Shown: positions 34,850 to 44,469 of the stretch, in pieces
Layout: each line of letters opens with the position of its first letter
Position numbering within the stretch: position 1 is the first letter of the stretch
Origin: Leptospira yanagawae serovar Saopaulo str. Sao Paulo = ATCC 700523
GTDB lineage: Bacteria; Spirochaetota; Leptospiria; Leptospirales; Leptospiraceae
DNA length: 64,000 nt
Assembly: GCF_000332475.2 (NCBI RefSeq)
Contig: NZ_AOGX02000044.1
Span: 1 to 64,000 of the forward strand
Direction: 5' to 3'
Notes under the pieces: model-generated
The model's input: the letters and a program-made list of their open reading frames with translations, nothing else
Told to the model about the DNA's origin: nothing
Databases searched by the model: none
Translations under genes and position numbers: made by a program

Positions 34850-37237
34850 TTACCTTTTGGTGGCCACTGCATCCTGGATCGGAGCAAAATGTAAATCATC
34901 TCCGTTCCAATCTGCGCGGTATCTTCCTTCTCCTATACTTCCCGAAAGAATGGCTTTTGCCAGAGGACGATTCACGATCCGGTTGAACACACTTCCGAGT
35001 GGCCTTGCACCAAATTTTGGATCAAATCCCTGCTCTGTCAAAATATGTTCTGTACTTTCGGAAAGTTCGATTACAATCCCTTTTACCTTCAATCGTTCGT
35101 TTAACAAACGAAGTTGCTTCTCAATCAGTTTCTCCATAATCGAAGAATCTAAAGAATGATAAGTTAACACTGCATCTAGCCGACCCAATACTTCAGGTTT
35201 AAAATCCATCTCTATATTTTTAGAATTCGTAGTGAGGATCACAATGGTATTCTTAAAATTTATGGTCCTACCTTTGTTATCAGTAAGCCTACCATCATCT
35301 AATATCTGTAATAAGATATCAGAAAAATCAGGATGGGCTTTTTCCACTTCATCAAACAACACAACTGAATATGGTTTTCTTCTAATTGCTTCGGTCAAAA
35401 TTCCGCCTTCATCGTAACCTATATAACCTGCAGGTGCACCAATGAGTTTTGCAACAGAATGTTTTTCGGAATACTCACTTAAGTCCAATCGAACCAAATT
35501 AGTTTCTTGGTCGAATAAAAACTTAGCAATCGCCTTTGCAGTTTCTGTTTTCCCTACGCCTGTTGGACCCTTCAGTAAAAATGAACCAAGTGGCCTTGTT
35601 TCCGATGATATACCTGCATAAGAAGTTAATAATGTATCAGCAATCTCACGAATGGATTCTTTTTGTCCGTAAACTACTGAATTCAAATCATCTTCCAAAT
35701 GGAGAAGGTTTTCCTGTTTTGTTTTGAGAATTTTCTCAACCGGAATTCCAGTTTGCCTTGCGATCACTGCCGCTATATGATTTCTTTCTAAAATCCAACT
35801 ATTTTGGAATGTGCTGAGCTCCTTTTCTAATTCAGGTAACACTGCATATTTTAATCGAGAAGCTTCTGTATAATCCGCACGTTGTTGGGCCGCATCCAGG
35901 TCAAACTTCACGCGATCAATTTTATTTTTGATCGATGCAATTTGTTTCAAAGAATTTACCTCTTTTTCCCAAACTTCTTTTCCAGCTTGGAATTTTTTTT
36001 CTAATGATTCGATTTCCTTTAAAATCTCTTCATTTTTCTTCTCTACCTGGGCATAAATTTTTTTGGCACGGATCTCACTTTCAAGTTCTACCAGTTCTGT
36101 TGGCATTGCCTCCGCCGATAGTTTCAAAGCAGATGCAGCCTCATCCACTAAATCAATAGCTTTATCAGGTAAAAATTTATCTGTGATATACTGGTCTGAC
36201 AAAAGAACGGATGCATATATCGCTTCATCTGAAATCTTGATTCCATGATGGATTTCATGTTTATCACGTATCCCCATTAAAATTTCAATCGCATCTTCCT
36301 TACTTGGTTCATTCACAGGCACTGCTCGGAACCTTCTCTCCAATGCCTGGTCACCTAAAATGTATTTCTGGAACTCATCACCTGTTGTTGCACCAATACA
36401 ATGTAATTCTCCCCTTGCCAATGCAGGTTTTAATAGATTGGCTGCATCCATTGCACCTTCGGTTTTTCCTGCACCAACCAATTGGTGAATTTCATCTATA
36501 AATAAAATCGCTTCGCCAGCCTGTCCTTTGATGTAACGCAAAAGTGCTGTTAGTTTTTCCTCAAATTCACCTCGGTACTTAGTACCTGCCATGAGTTGCC
36601 CCATATCAAGTGAATAAATGGTTTTTCCTTTTAATACATCAGGCACTCGTCCCTTTACGATTTGTTCCGCAAGTCCTTCTACAATGGCAGTTTTCCCAAC
36701 ACCAGCGCTACCAACTAACACGGGATTGTTTTTTGATCGTCTACCTAAAATTTCCATGACGGAACGAATTTCTTTACTTCGACCAATCACTGGATCCAAT
36801 TTACCTTCTTTTGCCAAATCGTTTAGATTCACTAAAAAGTTAGGAACTTCCTCGTCCGTTTCTTTTACGTTTAACTCTTCATAGTTGATTTTCAACTCTG
36901 GCAAAATCTGAGGTAAAAATTTTAAAAAATCTGCTTCTTTAAGTTCTTCCCTTCCATTTTCAGCAGCTCGTGAAGATGCCATGGTAAACCATTGGGCCAA
37001 TTTTGGCGATGTTCGCAGGGACTCGAAAGGAATATCACCCGTGACCTTCGCCTGTTTTTTCAAAAATTCATCAACAGCAGATTTATATTTAAGCAATGTT
37101 TTTCCCGAAACAGAAGTGGGAAGGGTCATAAACCCCCATACCAAGTGATAAGGAGTGATTTCTGTATTCTGTCTCCTCATTGCTTCTGTTTGCGCTATGT
37201 CCAAGGCACCTTGGACGTTCGAGTCATATTGTTTCAT
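34850..37237 (-). CDS. clpB: ClpB-type AAA+ disaggregase
   Basis: A 795-residue two-ring ATPase that rescues aggregated proteins. It has a Clp-N domain (1-140), a first AAA+ module with [13 protein letters not shown] and [14 protein letters not shown], a coiled-coil M-domain (about 395-490, with [20 protein letters not shown]), and a second module with [14 protein letters not shown] and [10 protein letters not shown]. The M-domain supports ClpB over ClpA/ClpC; the protein is about 60 residues shorter than usual ClpB. No IGF/L-type ClpP loop was seen. A CIRCE dyad lies in its leader. Confidence 0.85.
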   Translation of the reverse strand: MKQYDSNVQGALDIAQTEAMRRQNTEITPYHLVWGFMTLPTSVSGKTLLKYKSAVDEFLKKQAKVTGDIPFESLRTSPKLAQWFTMASSRAAENGREELKEADFLKFLPQILPELKINYEELNVKETDEEVPNFLVNLNDLAKEGKLDPVIGRSKEIRSVMEILGRRSKNNPVLVGSAGVGKTAIVEGLAEQIVKGRVPDVLKGKTIYSLDMGQLMAGTKYRGEFEEKLTALLRYIKGQAGEAILFIDEIHQLVGAGKTEGAMDAANLLKPALARGELHCIGATTGDEFQKYILGDQALERRFRAVPVNEPSKEDAIEILMGIRDKHEIHHGIKISDEAIYASVLLSDQYITDKFLPDKAIDLVDEAASALKLSAEAMPTELVELESEIRAKKIYAQVEKKNEEILKEIESLEKKFQAGKEVWEKEVNSLKQIASIKNKIDRVKFDLDAAQQRADYTEASRLKYAVLPELEKELSTFQNSWILERNHIAAVIARQTGIPVEKILKTKQENLLHLEDDLNSVVYGQKESIREIADTLLTSYAGISSETRPLGSFLLKGPTGVGKTETAKAIAKFLFDQETNLVRLDLSEYSEKHSVAKLIGAPAGYIGYDEGGILTEAIRRKPYSVVLFDEVEKAHPDFSDILLQILDDGRLTDNKGRTINFKNTIVILTTNSKNIEMDFKPEVLGRLDAVLTYHSLDSSIMEKLIEKQLRLLNERLKVKGIVIELSESTEHILTEQGFDPKFGARPLGSVFNRIVNRPLAKAILSGSIGEGRYRADWNGDDLHFAPIQDAVATKR

Positions 37238-37252
37238 AGTGTTTCCTCACTT

Positions 37253-37279
37253 TTAGCACTCTAGGCATTAGACTGCTAA
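37253..37279. promoter_or_regulatory. CIRCE element (HrcA operator)
   Basis: TTAGCACTC and GACTGCTAA are separated by nine bases. The consensus is TTAGCACTC-N9-GAGTGCTAA, so there is a single mismatch. It lies 16-42 bases upstream of the clpB start codon, the standard place for repression by HrcA. Confidence 0.88.
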
Positions 37280-37456
37280 TTCTGTGTTCAACTTACAAGT
37301 TTTTTTTGGAAAAGGACTTTCTTTACTCCCTTTCCGAAAGAATCTAGAAAAGGAATTTGGCCCGAACCAATTTGAATTTCCTTTTCCAAAAGGACCAAAT
37401 GCAGGGGAACGGTCGTCTTGCGATTTTGATTGGGATTGGGGAGAATAGTAGGTTAC

Positions 37457-39397
37457 GTGAAATTTTACAAGAAGGGCATTTTTACATTGTGTTTGTTTTT
37501 GCTCTCATTGGCGATTCCTGTTCCTTCTTTGATTGCCTTGCCCATATCGATTGAAGAAACGCAGAACTACCGAGACATCGGAAAATACTTTGAATACACT
37601 ATCCCCGCGGACAAAGAAGCCGGATTAAACCAAATCTTACGGGAAGATACCCTCTGGCGACCCAATGTAAAAAATGTAATCCTAATCCCTCGAAACAAAA
37701 ATCCAGTTTGGCTTAAGATCACTCTCATCCACTACGGAAATCTTCCTCACACTTATTTTTTACATTTATCGAATCCCGTTGTGGATGTATTCGAGCTTCA
37801 CACGGAAATAAATGGGAAATGGAAAACAGTTTGGTCTGGCGAACAGATATTACAAAAGAATAAACCAATTTATTCGCATATCTCAGCTTTTCCGATCACT
37901 CTCTCACCAAATGAATCAAAAACGATATATCTAAAAATTAGATCTGACAATCCCATTTTTAGTTTTGTTTCTATATATAACGCAAGGACCTTTATCGCTT
38001 ATTCCAAAAAACAAGATATCTTTTTTGCCGCATATTTTGGTGCGGGTTTTATGATGTTTTTGTTTAGTTTGTTTTTGGCACATACCCTTCGTTACAGGAA
38101 GTTTTTTTATTTTTTCTTTTATTTAGCAACGATCCTATTATTGAATACTTATTCTACTGGATTCATACAATACATTGAGTTTGGGAATTCCAATACCTGG
38201 AAAAATTATTTATTTCCAATCACTATCCTTTTAACATCCATATTCGGTTTGTTATTCACATTAGAGTTTTTAGAAATCAAAGGATCATTTCCAAAACTGA
38301 ATGCCTTTACAAAAATTTATATCTTACTTTTGGTTTTTTCCAACGTGCTTATTTTTATAATGGATCTTCGAAACTTCATCCAAATGGCTATCATACTTGT
38401 TTTCATTCCCATATTCATAGCCATCGCCACATCAACATTGACTTTATTCAGAAGCAAAAAAAAACTAGAAGTGGTATTATTTTTATTAGCTTTTGGTTCG
38501 ATTCTAATTGGAGCAAGTATCAATACATTTACAGTGCAAGGTATAATAAAACCATACCATTTTGCATCGTATTCCCTTCCACTAGGCTCAGCGTTGGAAG
38601 TATTTTTTCTTTCTCTCGCACTTGTTCTAAGAGTCTCTGATTATCGAAAATCCATTGAAGATAAACAAGAGTTAGACTTACAATTAAAAATTGCGCAGAA
38701 ATTACAAAACGGCTTATTACCGAAAAAACGTTCCCACGTATTAAATTATCCGCTAGGCTTTCGATACTCCCCAGCCACTGACATTGGAGGAGATTTTGTT
38801 GAAATTCTAGTGAAAGAAAATGAAGTTGGATTGTTTTTGTGCGATGTTTCTGGCCACGGAATCCCAGCTGCGATGATTGCATCTATGACAAAGGTATCAT
38901 TAGAAATTTGGAATGATATGTTAGATAAACCTGCATTAGCTGCAGAAAAAATCAGAAAATCACTACTTAGCTCATTGTCAGGACATTTTTTAAGTGCCTT
39001 TTTTGTGTATTTAAAACCAAATGAGAAAATTTTACGCATTGCAAATGCAGGACATCTACCTCTACTCCATTTAGATCGTGATGGCAAAATAACAACATAC
39101 ACCAGTTATGGTCGCGCAATCAATGAGCACATTCAATCCGATATTGTTGAAAAAACTTTTTCCATGCCTAATGAAGGTACTCTAATTTTATTTACCGATG
39201 GCGTGATAGAAGCACGGAACATTCATAGTGGAGAATTGTTTGGAGAAGAAAGATTTTATTCCCTCATTCAATCTCTCGCAAAAGAAGGTCCTCAAATGAT
39301 TTGCGATACAGTAGTATCAGAATTGGAAAAATTCCAACATTCCAAAAAATCTGACGACGATATCACCATCCTTGCATTATCGATTGATTCAGAATAA
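37457..39397 (+). CDS. 7TM-DISM SpoIIE-type serine phosphatase
   Basis: About 646 residues. A signal peptide is followed by a 7TMR-DISMED2 extracellular domain (residues about 35-180), seven membrane segments (about 185-390), a short coiled coil and a C-terminal PP2C/SpoIIE domain with IGGDFVEILVKENEVGLFLC, DVSGHGIPAAMIASM and LFTDGVIEARN, whose Asp residues bind metal. The product likely removes phosphate from an anti-sigma antagonist. The GTG at 37457 is favoured over a TTG at 37430 because GGGGAGAA stands 12 bases ahead and a signal peptide follows at once. Confidence 0.87.
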   Translation: MKFYKKGIFTLCLFLLSLAIPVPSLIALPISIEETQNYRDIGKYFEYTIPADKEAGLNQILREDTLWRPNVKNVILIPRNKNPVWLKITLIHYGNLPHTYFLHLSNPVVDVFELHTEINGKWKTVWSGEQILQKNKPIYSHISAFPITLSPNESKTIYLKIRSDNPIFSFVSIYNARTFIAYSKKQDIFFAAYFGAGFMMFLFSLFLAHTLRYRKFFYFFFYLATILLLNTYSTGFIQYIEFGNSNTWKNYLFPITILLTSIFGLLFTLEFLEIKGSFPKLNAFTKIYILLLVFSNVLIFIMDLRNFIQMAIILVFIPIFIAIATSTLTLFRSKKKLEVVLFLLAFGSILIGASINTFTVQGIIKPYHFASYSLPLGSALEVFFLSLALVLRVSDYRKSIEDKQELDLQLKIAQKLQNGLLPKKRSHVLNYPLGFRYSPATDIGGDFVEILVKENEVGLFLCDVSGHGIPAAMIASMTKVSLEIWNDMLDKPALAAEKIRKSLLSSLSGHFLSAFFVYLKPNEKILRIANAGHLPLLHLDRDGKITTYTSYGRAINEHIQSDIVEKTFSMPNEGTLILFTDGVIEARNIHSGELFGEERFYSLIQSLAKEGPQMICDTVVSELEKFQHSKKSDDDITILALSIDSE

Positions 39398-39429
39398 AAT
39401 GATGTGGATTCGAATGAATAAAATTAAAC

Positions 39430-41601
39430 TTATGTTCCGATCCAAGTATGAAGTTTATTCAATAGGTCGTTTGGATTAAATGGTTTAGAAATAAAATCCT
39501 TCATACCGACTGCTTTAATTTGTTGCCTAGTTTCAATTTGGGCCGAGGCCGTTAATGCAATGATTGGAATGTCTTTCCAATCATCATTTTTTCTAATGGC
39601 AATCGATGCATCATAGCCATCCATTTCAGGCATGTGTAAGTCCATAAGGATCAAATCAACAGTTTGTTGTTTGAGTATTTCCAATACTTCCAATCCATGA
39701 GCGGCCTCTAATGTCAAAATCCCCCACCGATTTAAAAATCGAATGACAATACTTCGATTGATGGTGATATCATCGGCAACGAGAACTCGTTTTCCTTTTA
39801 AACTTTCATTGTTTTTAATCGATGTAATTGTAATGTGTTCATTGGTTTTTCCCATTTCGCAGGGAAGGGAAAAGCAAAATTTACTCCCGACACCCAAAGT
39901 AGATTCCACAGACATAGTCCCATTCATCAGTTCAACCAACGCTTTGGAAATGGCGAGTCCCAATCCCGATCCACCATACTTTCTGGTTGTATCTTGGTTA
40001 GCTTGTGTAAATTTTTCAAAAATTGAACTTAGGTTACTTTTATCAATGCCAATCCCAGAATCCGAAATTTCAAAGTGCAAAACCAAGGATTCCGAATTTA
40101 TTCTATCAACAATCAATTTTAGCTTAATAAATCCTTTGTGAGTAAACTTCAAAGCGTTGGATAATAAATTATTTAAAATTTGCAAAAGCCTTGTGGGATC
40201 AGAATGGATGAATTCTGGTATATTAGGATCTATCTCAAGATGGAAATCCAATAATTTTTCATTTGATCGAACCAGAAAAGAAGTCGTAATCGATTTCAAA
40301 AAATCTTTCAAATTAAAATCAATAGCTTCAATGATAACTAACCTTTCTTCAATTTTATTGAAATCTAATATATCGTTGATAAGAGATAATAATGATTCAC
40401 TAGAAAATTTCAAATTCTTCAAATTCTCTAATTGTTCAGGTTTTGGATTTTCTTCTAATAACCATAAAGAGAGTCCTATAACAGCATTTAATGGCGTTCG
40501 AAGTTCATGACTCATATTAGATAAAAATTCAGACTTGGCTCTACTTGCATCCTCCGCTTTCTTTTTAGCCTCAATAAGTTCTTTTTCATAAACAACAGAT
40601 TTGGTTACATCAACTAACACAGATCTGGTTCGGATCATCTCTCCGCCCGGAGAATAAATGGCAGTAGCGGATAAACTCACGAACATCGATTTCCCATTCT
40701 TTTTGATTACTTCAAAAATCAAATAATCGATATGACCTTTCTTTTTAAAAACTGGGAAGTTCGACAAAAAAACTTCTTTACTACTTTCTGCTAAAAGATC
40801 AATCCATCTTTTATTACCAACTAACTCATCTTCAGTATATCCAAACCACTCACATTCTGTTCGATTCACTTTTAGAAATACGCCATTTGTATCAAGACTA
40901 TGAAATCCAACTGGCGAATTTTGATATAAATCATCAATTTCAGTGAAACGATCCGAAAGTAATTCTTTTTCCGCAATGGAACGAATACTTTTCTTTAAGA
41001 CGAATATCATCCAGAAAATAAGTAATGATAATAAAAGAAAAAGACTTCCAGATACAACAATCAATCGATCATTCAATTGCTTATGGGATTGGAATGCTAG
41101 ATCATCACGAGTTTGTTTTTGTTTTAAAAATCGATCAAAGAAATTCCTAAACTCTGCCATTTTCTGATTCCCTTCAGCGAGAGTCTGTTTATTTGGAATT
41201 CTAAAAGGACGAAGTTCAAGATAAGCCTCAAGTTGGGATAATTTTCGATGGCTCAAACGAAGTAGTTCATTTAAATTTTCTCTATCAAGCAATTCGACAT
41301 TCTGTATTAGATAGGATTCGAGTGATATGAGTTCCGTTTTGGCTGTAAGGTAAGGTGATAAAAAATTTGGATCCTTTGAAAGCAAGTATCCTCTGACTCC
41401 TGTTTCCGCATCTTTTAAGTAGGATGCATACTCTTTGAGTTTGACATTCCATTCTTTTTTCTCTTCGAACGCTGTGACTTTGTTACGGTTATGGAAAACT
41501 TGATAAAAGAAAAAAAATGATGAGAATATTAAAAATGATAATGTGAGCCAAAGGAACCCAAGGTAATAGGGCAGAACTTTCTTTTGATCCAAAAAATTCA
41601 T
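39430..41601 (-). CDS. CHASE3 hybrid histidine kinase with receiver domain
   Basis: A 723-residue membrane kinase. Two membrane segments (about 12-35 and 178-203) bracket a CHASE3 domain (KDAETGVRGYLLSKDPNFLS). A PAS domain follows (about 215-330), then the HisKA phosphoacceptor site SNMSHELRTPLNAVIGLS, a HATPase with NNLLSNALKFTHKG and GSGLGLAISKALVELM, and a receiver (about 600-720) with DLILMDLHMPEMDGYDASIA. It may pass phosphate internally or to an external Hpt. It converges on the SpoIIE phosphatase gene. Confidence 0.92.
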   Translation of the reverse strand: MNFLDQKKVLPYYLGFLWLTLSFLIFSSFFFFYQVFHNRNKVTAFEEKKEWNVKLKEYASYLKDAETGVRGYLLSKDPNFLSPYLTAKTELISLESYLIQNVELLDRENLNELLRLSHRKLSQLEAYLELRPFRIPNKQTLAEGNQKMAEFRNFFDRFLKQKQTRDDLAFQSHKQLNDRLIVVSGSLFLLLSLLIFWMIFVLKKSIRSIAEKELLSDRFTEIDDLYQNSPVGFHSLDTNGVFLKVNRTECEWFGYTEDELVGNKRWIDLLAESSKEVFLSNFPVFKKKGHIDYLIFEVIKKNGKSMFVSLSATAIYSPGGEMIRTRSVLVDVTKSVVYEKELIEAKKKAEDASRAKSEFLSNMSHELRTPLNAVIGLSLWLLEENPKPEQLENLKNLKFSSESLLSLINDILDFNKIEERLVIIEAIDFNLKDFLKSITTSFLVRSNEKLLDFHLEIDPNIPEFIHSDPTRLLQILNNLLSNALKFTHKGFIKLKLIVDRINSESLVLHFEISDSGIGIDKSNLSSIFEKFTQANQDTTRKYGGSGLGLAISKALVELMNGTMSVESTLGVGSKFCFSLPCEMGKTNEHITITSIKNNESLKGKRVLVADDITINRSIVIRFLNRWGILTLEAAHGLEVLEILKQQTVDLILMDLHMPEMDGYDASIAIRKNDDWKDIPIIALTASAQIETRQQIKAVGMKDFISKPFNPNDLLNKLHTWIGT

Positions 41602-41645
41602 CTGAACTTATTGTCATATTCCAATGTAAAGAACTTGTCAATTGT

Positions 41646-43571
41646 TTAAAGCATAGCCTTCCATGCGGGAAAATACAAATCAAACTTTGTGCCTTTTCCT
41701 GGACTTGATTCCGCAAGTATAGTTCCTCCCATTTTTACAATGATACCATAGATGATTGAAAGACCAAGACCTGTTCCTTTCCCACCCTTGGTTGTAAAAA
41801 AAGGATCAAATATTTTATCCAAAATATCTTTTGGTATACCACTTCCATTATCTTCAAAACTCAATTTCCAATATTCAGTATTTTTCATAAACCCTATCTG
41901 AAACAAATCAGATTTCTCGTAAGAAATCCTTTCCAATCGGATCGTGATTTTTGGGTTTGTAACTTCTTGGAGAGCGAAAATAGAATTTTCATATAGATTA
42001 GAGAGGATTTGAAATATCTGAATTGGGTCTGCTTCAATATAGGCAGGTTCTTCCCCTAAATCTGTGAATAACGAAATTTGATTTTTAGAAGCAAATCTGA
42101 ATTCATTCATTACTTGCAATAACTGTTCTTTCAGATCTAATTGATTCGATGTCGAATGATCAATTTTCGAATAAGTTAAAATTTGTTGGATCAAATTTTT
42201 TGCACGTTCCAAAGATTTAGATATCCCTTCGATTGCTGGCATCGATTTCTGAATGATGTCATTCGATTCATTTTTTGACCATTCTTGATTGAGAAATGAG
42301 ATGTATGCCATCATTGGTGTTAATAGATTATTAAAATCATGTGCAATTCCACCAGCAAAAGTTCCGAGTGCCTCCAATTTCTGAGCTTGAGCATAGGCTC
42401 TTTCTAAAACAATTTTTTCTGTTATGTCTTTTGCTTCTAAAACAATATATAAAATTTTACCATTTGGATCATTCAGAGAATAAAAATCACAATCAAAGTA
42501 TTTTTCTCTTCCATCGTTGAGTTTATAGGATACAAGAACTTCGAAGGTTTGGTTTTTTAAAGCCAACTTCATTCCATACGTTAATTTTTTAATCGAATCT
42601 TCATTAGAATCGGAAAAAATAGAACTAATCAATTCCAATCCTTGCACATCCGCTTCATTCCTTTCGAATGATAAGATTGCATTCCGATTCATCCGAATGA
42701 TATGACCTTGCAAATCCAATAAAAAAATTGCTTGGGATGAATTGTTAAAAATCCCTTTAAATAACTGCTCATTCAATTGGATTGAATTTTCTAAACTCGA
42801 AAGGTCCGTGATATCATGGATGGTACCAAAGATACGAAAACGATTTTCTTCAAATCGCTCGGCCTCTAACCATAAATTTACTTTTTTTCGACCAAACTTT
42901 GTATTTAAATGTAAAACCAATTCTTTGGATATGTTTTCATTCATTACCTGTTTCCAAATGGATTGGATTATAGATTTTTCATCATCATCAAGTAGTAACC
43001 ATACCTTATCCATTAAGGGTACTTCACTAAACTCATATCCCAAAATTCGATACAATTCTAAAGACCATAGAGTATTATTCTCAGGGAATATCACTTCAAA
43101 ATGACCTAAATGAGAAATCTTCTGAGAGCGAGTTAAAATCTCTTCACCATGAACCAACATCTCCCAGGCTTTTTTTTGGGATTGTTTGAGTCTAGCTGCT
43201 TCCAATTCACGATTCACAACAAACGGTAGTTTAATGATTGATGATTTAGGCAAAAACTCGGAAGCACCTAAATTTAAGTATTCAGAGGCTGACTCTTCAG
43301 GTATAAATTCTGTAATAAGAATGACAGGTAAATCGGGAAAGTATTCTTTTACTCTACCGATGACATACTTACCATCAAAATCAGGTAAATAGAAGTCTGA
43401 GATAATGATATCCCAATTGTTTTCTGAAATTTTTTTATCAAATTCCGCTTTCCATTCAACTCGTTCAGAATTAATTACAAAACCAAAATTCTGCAATACG
43501 GAAACAATTGCTTTATAAGAAGCAACTGAATCCTCTACGACAAGAATATTTAATTTTTTTTGTGAATCCAT
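41646..43571 (-). CDS. Receiver-PAS-PAS histidine kinase
   Basis: A 641-residue soluble kinase. Residues 1-125 are a receiver with [16 protein letters not shown]. Two PAS domains follow (about 150-260, 275-390), then a transmitter with [20 protein letters not shown] and an ATPase with [20 protein letters not shown] and [19 protein letters not shown]. It starts 10 bases after the patatin gene and precedes the CHASE3 kinase on the same strand, so the three may be one transcript. The HDFNN type transmitter often pairs with a separate regulator. Confidence 0.9.
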   Translation of the reverse strand: MDSQKKLNILVVEDSVASYKAIVSVLQNFGFVINSERVEWKAEFDKKISENNWDIIISDFYLPDFDGKYVIGRVKEYFPDLPVILITEFIPEESASEYLNLGASEFLPKSSIIKLPFVVNRELEAARLKQSQKKAWEMLVHGEEILTRSQKISHLGHFEVIFPENNTLWSLELYRILGYEFSEVPLMDKVWLLLDDDEKSIIQSIWKQVMNENISKELVLHLNTKFGRKKVNLWLEAERFEENRFRIFGTIHDITDLSSLENSIQLNEQLFKGIFNNSSQAIFLLDLQGHIIRMNRNAILSFERNEADVQGLELISSIFSDSNEDSIKKLTYGMKLALKNQTFEVLVSYKLNDGREKYFDCDFYSLNDPNGKILYIVLEAKDITEKIVLERAYAQAQKLEALGTFAGGIAHDFNNLLTPMMAYISFLNQEWSKNESNDIIQKSMPAIEGISKSLERAKNLIQQILTYSKIDHSTSNQLDLKEQLLQVMNEFRFASKNQISLFTDLGEEPAYIEADPIQIFQILSNLYENSIFALQEVTNPKITIRLERISYEKSDLFQIGFMKNTEYWKLSFEDNGSGIPKDILDKIFDPFFTTKGGKGTGLGLSIIYGIIVKMGGTILAESSPGKGTKFDLYFPAWKAML

Positions 43572-43581
43572 AATTCAGTAA

Positions 43582-44445
43582 TTAATTAAACATACCAAAA
43601 ATAGGTAACTCCATCTCACCTAAAATTTCTGCTTTGTTTTTGTAAGCAGTCCCTCTCCCTTCAGCCAAAGCAAATTTCCCATTGGAAAAATCATTTGGTG
43701 ATAGATATGGTGTATTGGTTTCAAGACGAATTAATTTTTTACCTTTCTCTTTAGCTAAAAGAGTTTTTAAATCTTCAGTTTCCGATTCAATGATCTGAAC
43801 CGAGGCATCTAACGCTCGTTTTAAAATGTTTTTACTAACAGGCCGATTGTTATTGATTTGATGAATGACGATGCGATCAATACTAGGATCCAAAATGAGT
43901 TCTTTGATCGGTTCCCCATCTCCGATACCACCATCCAAAAATTCCTGGCCTTGAAACTCTTGCACTTCATACAAAAAAGGAAATGCAATCGAAGCCATAA
44001 CGGCATCCAACACATTACCTTCTGTTATCAATTCGCGTTTATTCTTTGATAAATTTGAAACGGCAATTCCCAGTTTGATTGGTAATTCTGAAAATTTTTT
44101 GTTTCCTAAGTAGGGATATAAAATTTTACGAGTCGCTTGACCAGTGAGAACACCACTTGAACGATTCCATCCTTTTTTTAAGAACCGACCAAGTAATGTT
44201 AAGGAATTACCTTCCCAAAAATCCTTTTTTTTAAGCCTTAAAACAACCGACTCAAATTCCAACATTTCCTTTCCTGTGGCATACAGAGCGCCTATCATCG
44301 CCCCCGAACTTGAACCAGTTACGATTGCAGGTTTGAATCCAATTTCTTGTAATCCTCTCACAAAACCTGTGTGAGCAAAAAATCCAAAAAAGGCAGATTT
44401 TAAACATAACGCGGAGTATTTTTTCGGAAAGATAAGTTCAATCAT
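43582..44445 (-). CDS. Patatin-like phospholipase
   Basis: A 287-residue lipid acyl hydrolase. The nucleophile is Ser46 in GSSSGAM and the dyad Asp is D171 in FLDGGIGDGEP. SAFFGFFAHTGFVRGLQEIG is the oxyanion-side start of the fold. No signal peptide is seen, so action is probably in the cytoplasm or at the inner membrane. It is the first gene of the run leading to two histidine kinases. Confidence 0.87.
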   Translation of the reverse strand: MIELIFPKKYSALCLKSAFFGFFAHTGFVRGLQEIGFKPAIVTGSSSGAMIGALYATGKEMLEFESVVLRLKKKDFWEGNSLTLLGRFLKKGWNRSSGVLTGQATRKILYPYLGNKKFSELPIKLGIAVSNLSKNKRELITEGNVLDAVMASIAFPFLYEVQEFQGQEFLDGGIGDGEPIKELILDPSIDRIVIHQINNNRPVSKNILKRALDASVQIIESETEDLKTLLAKEKGKKLIRLETNTPYLSPNDFSNGKFALAEGRGTAYKNKAEILGEMELPIFGMFN

Positions 44446-44469
44446 AAAGATGAATTAGTTTTAACCTTT

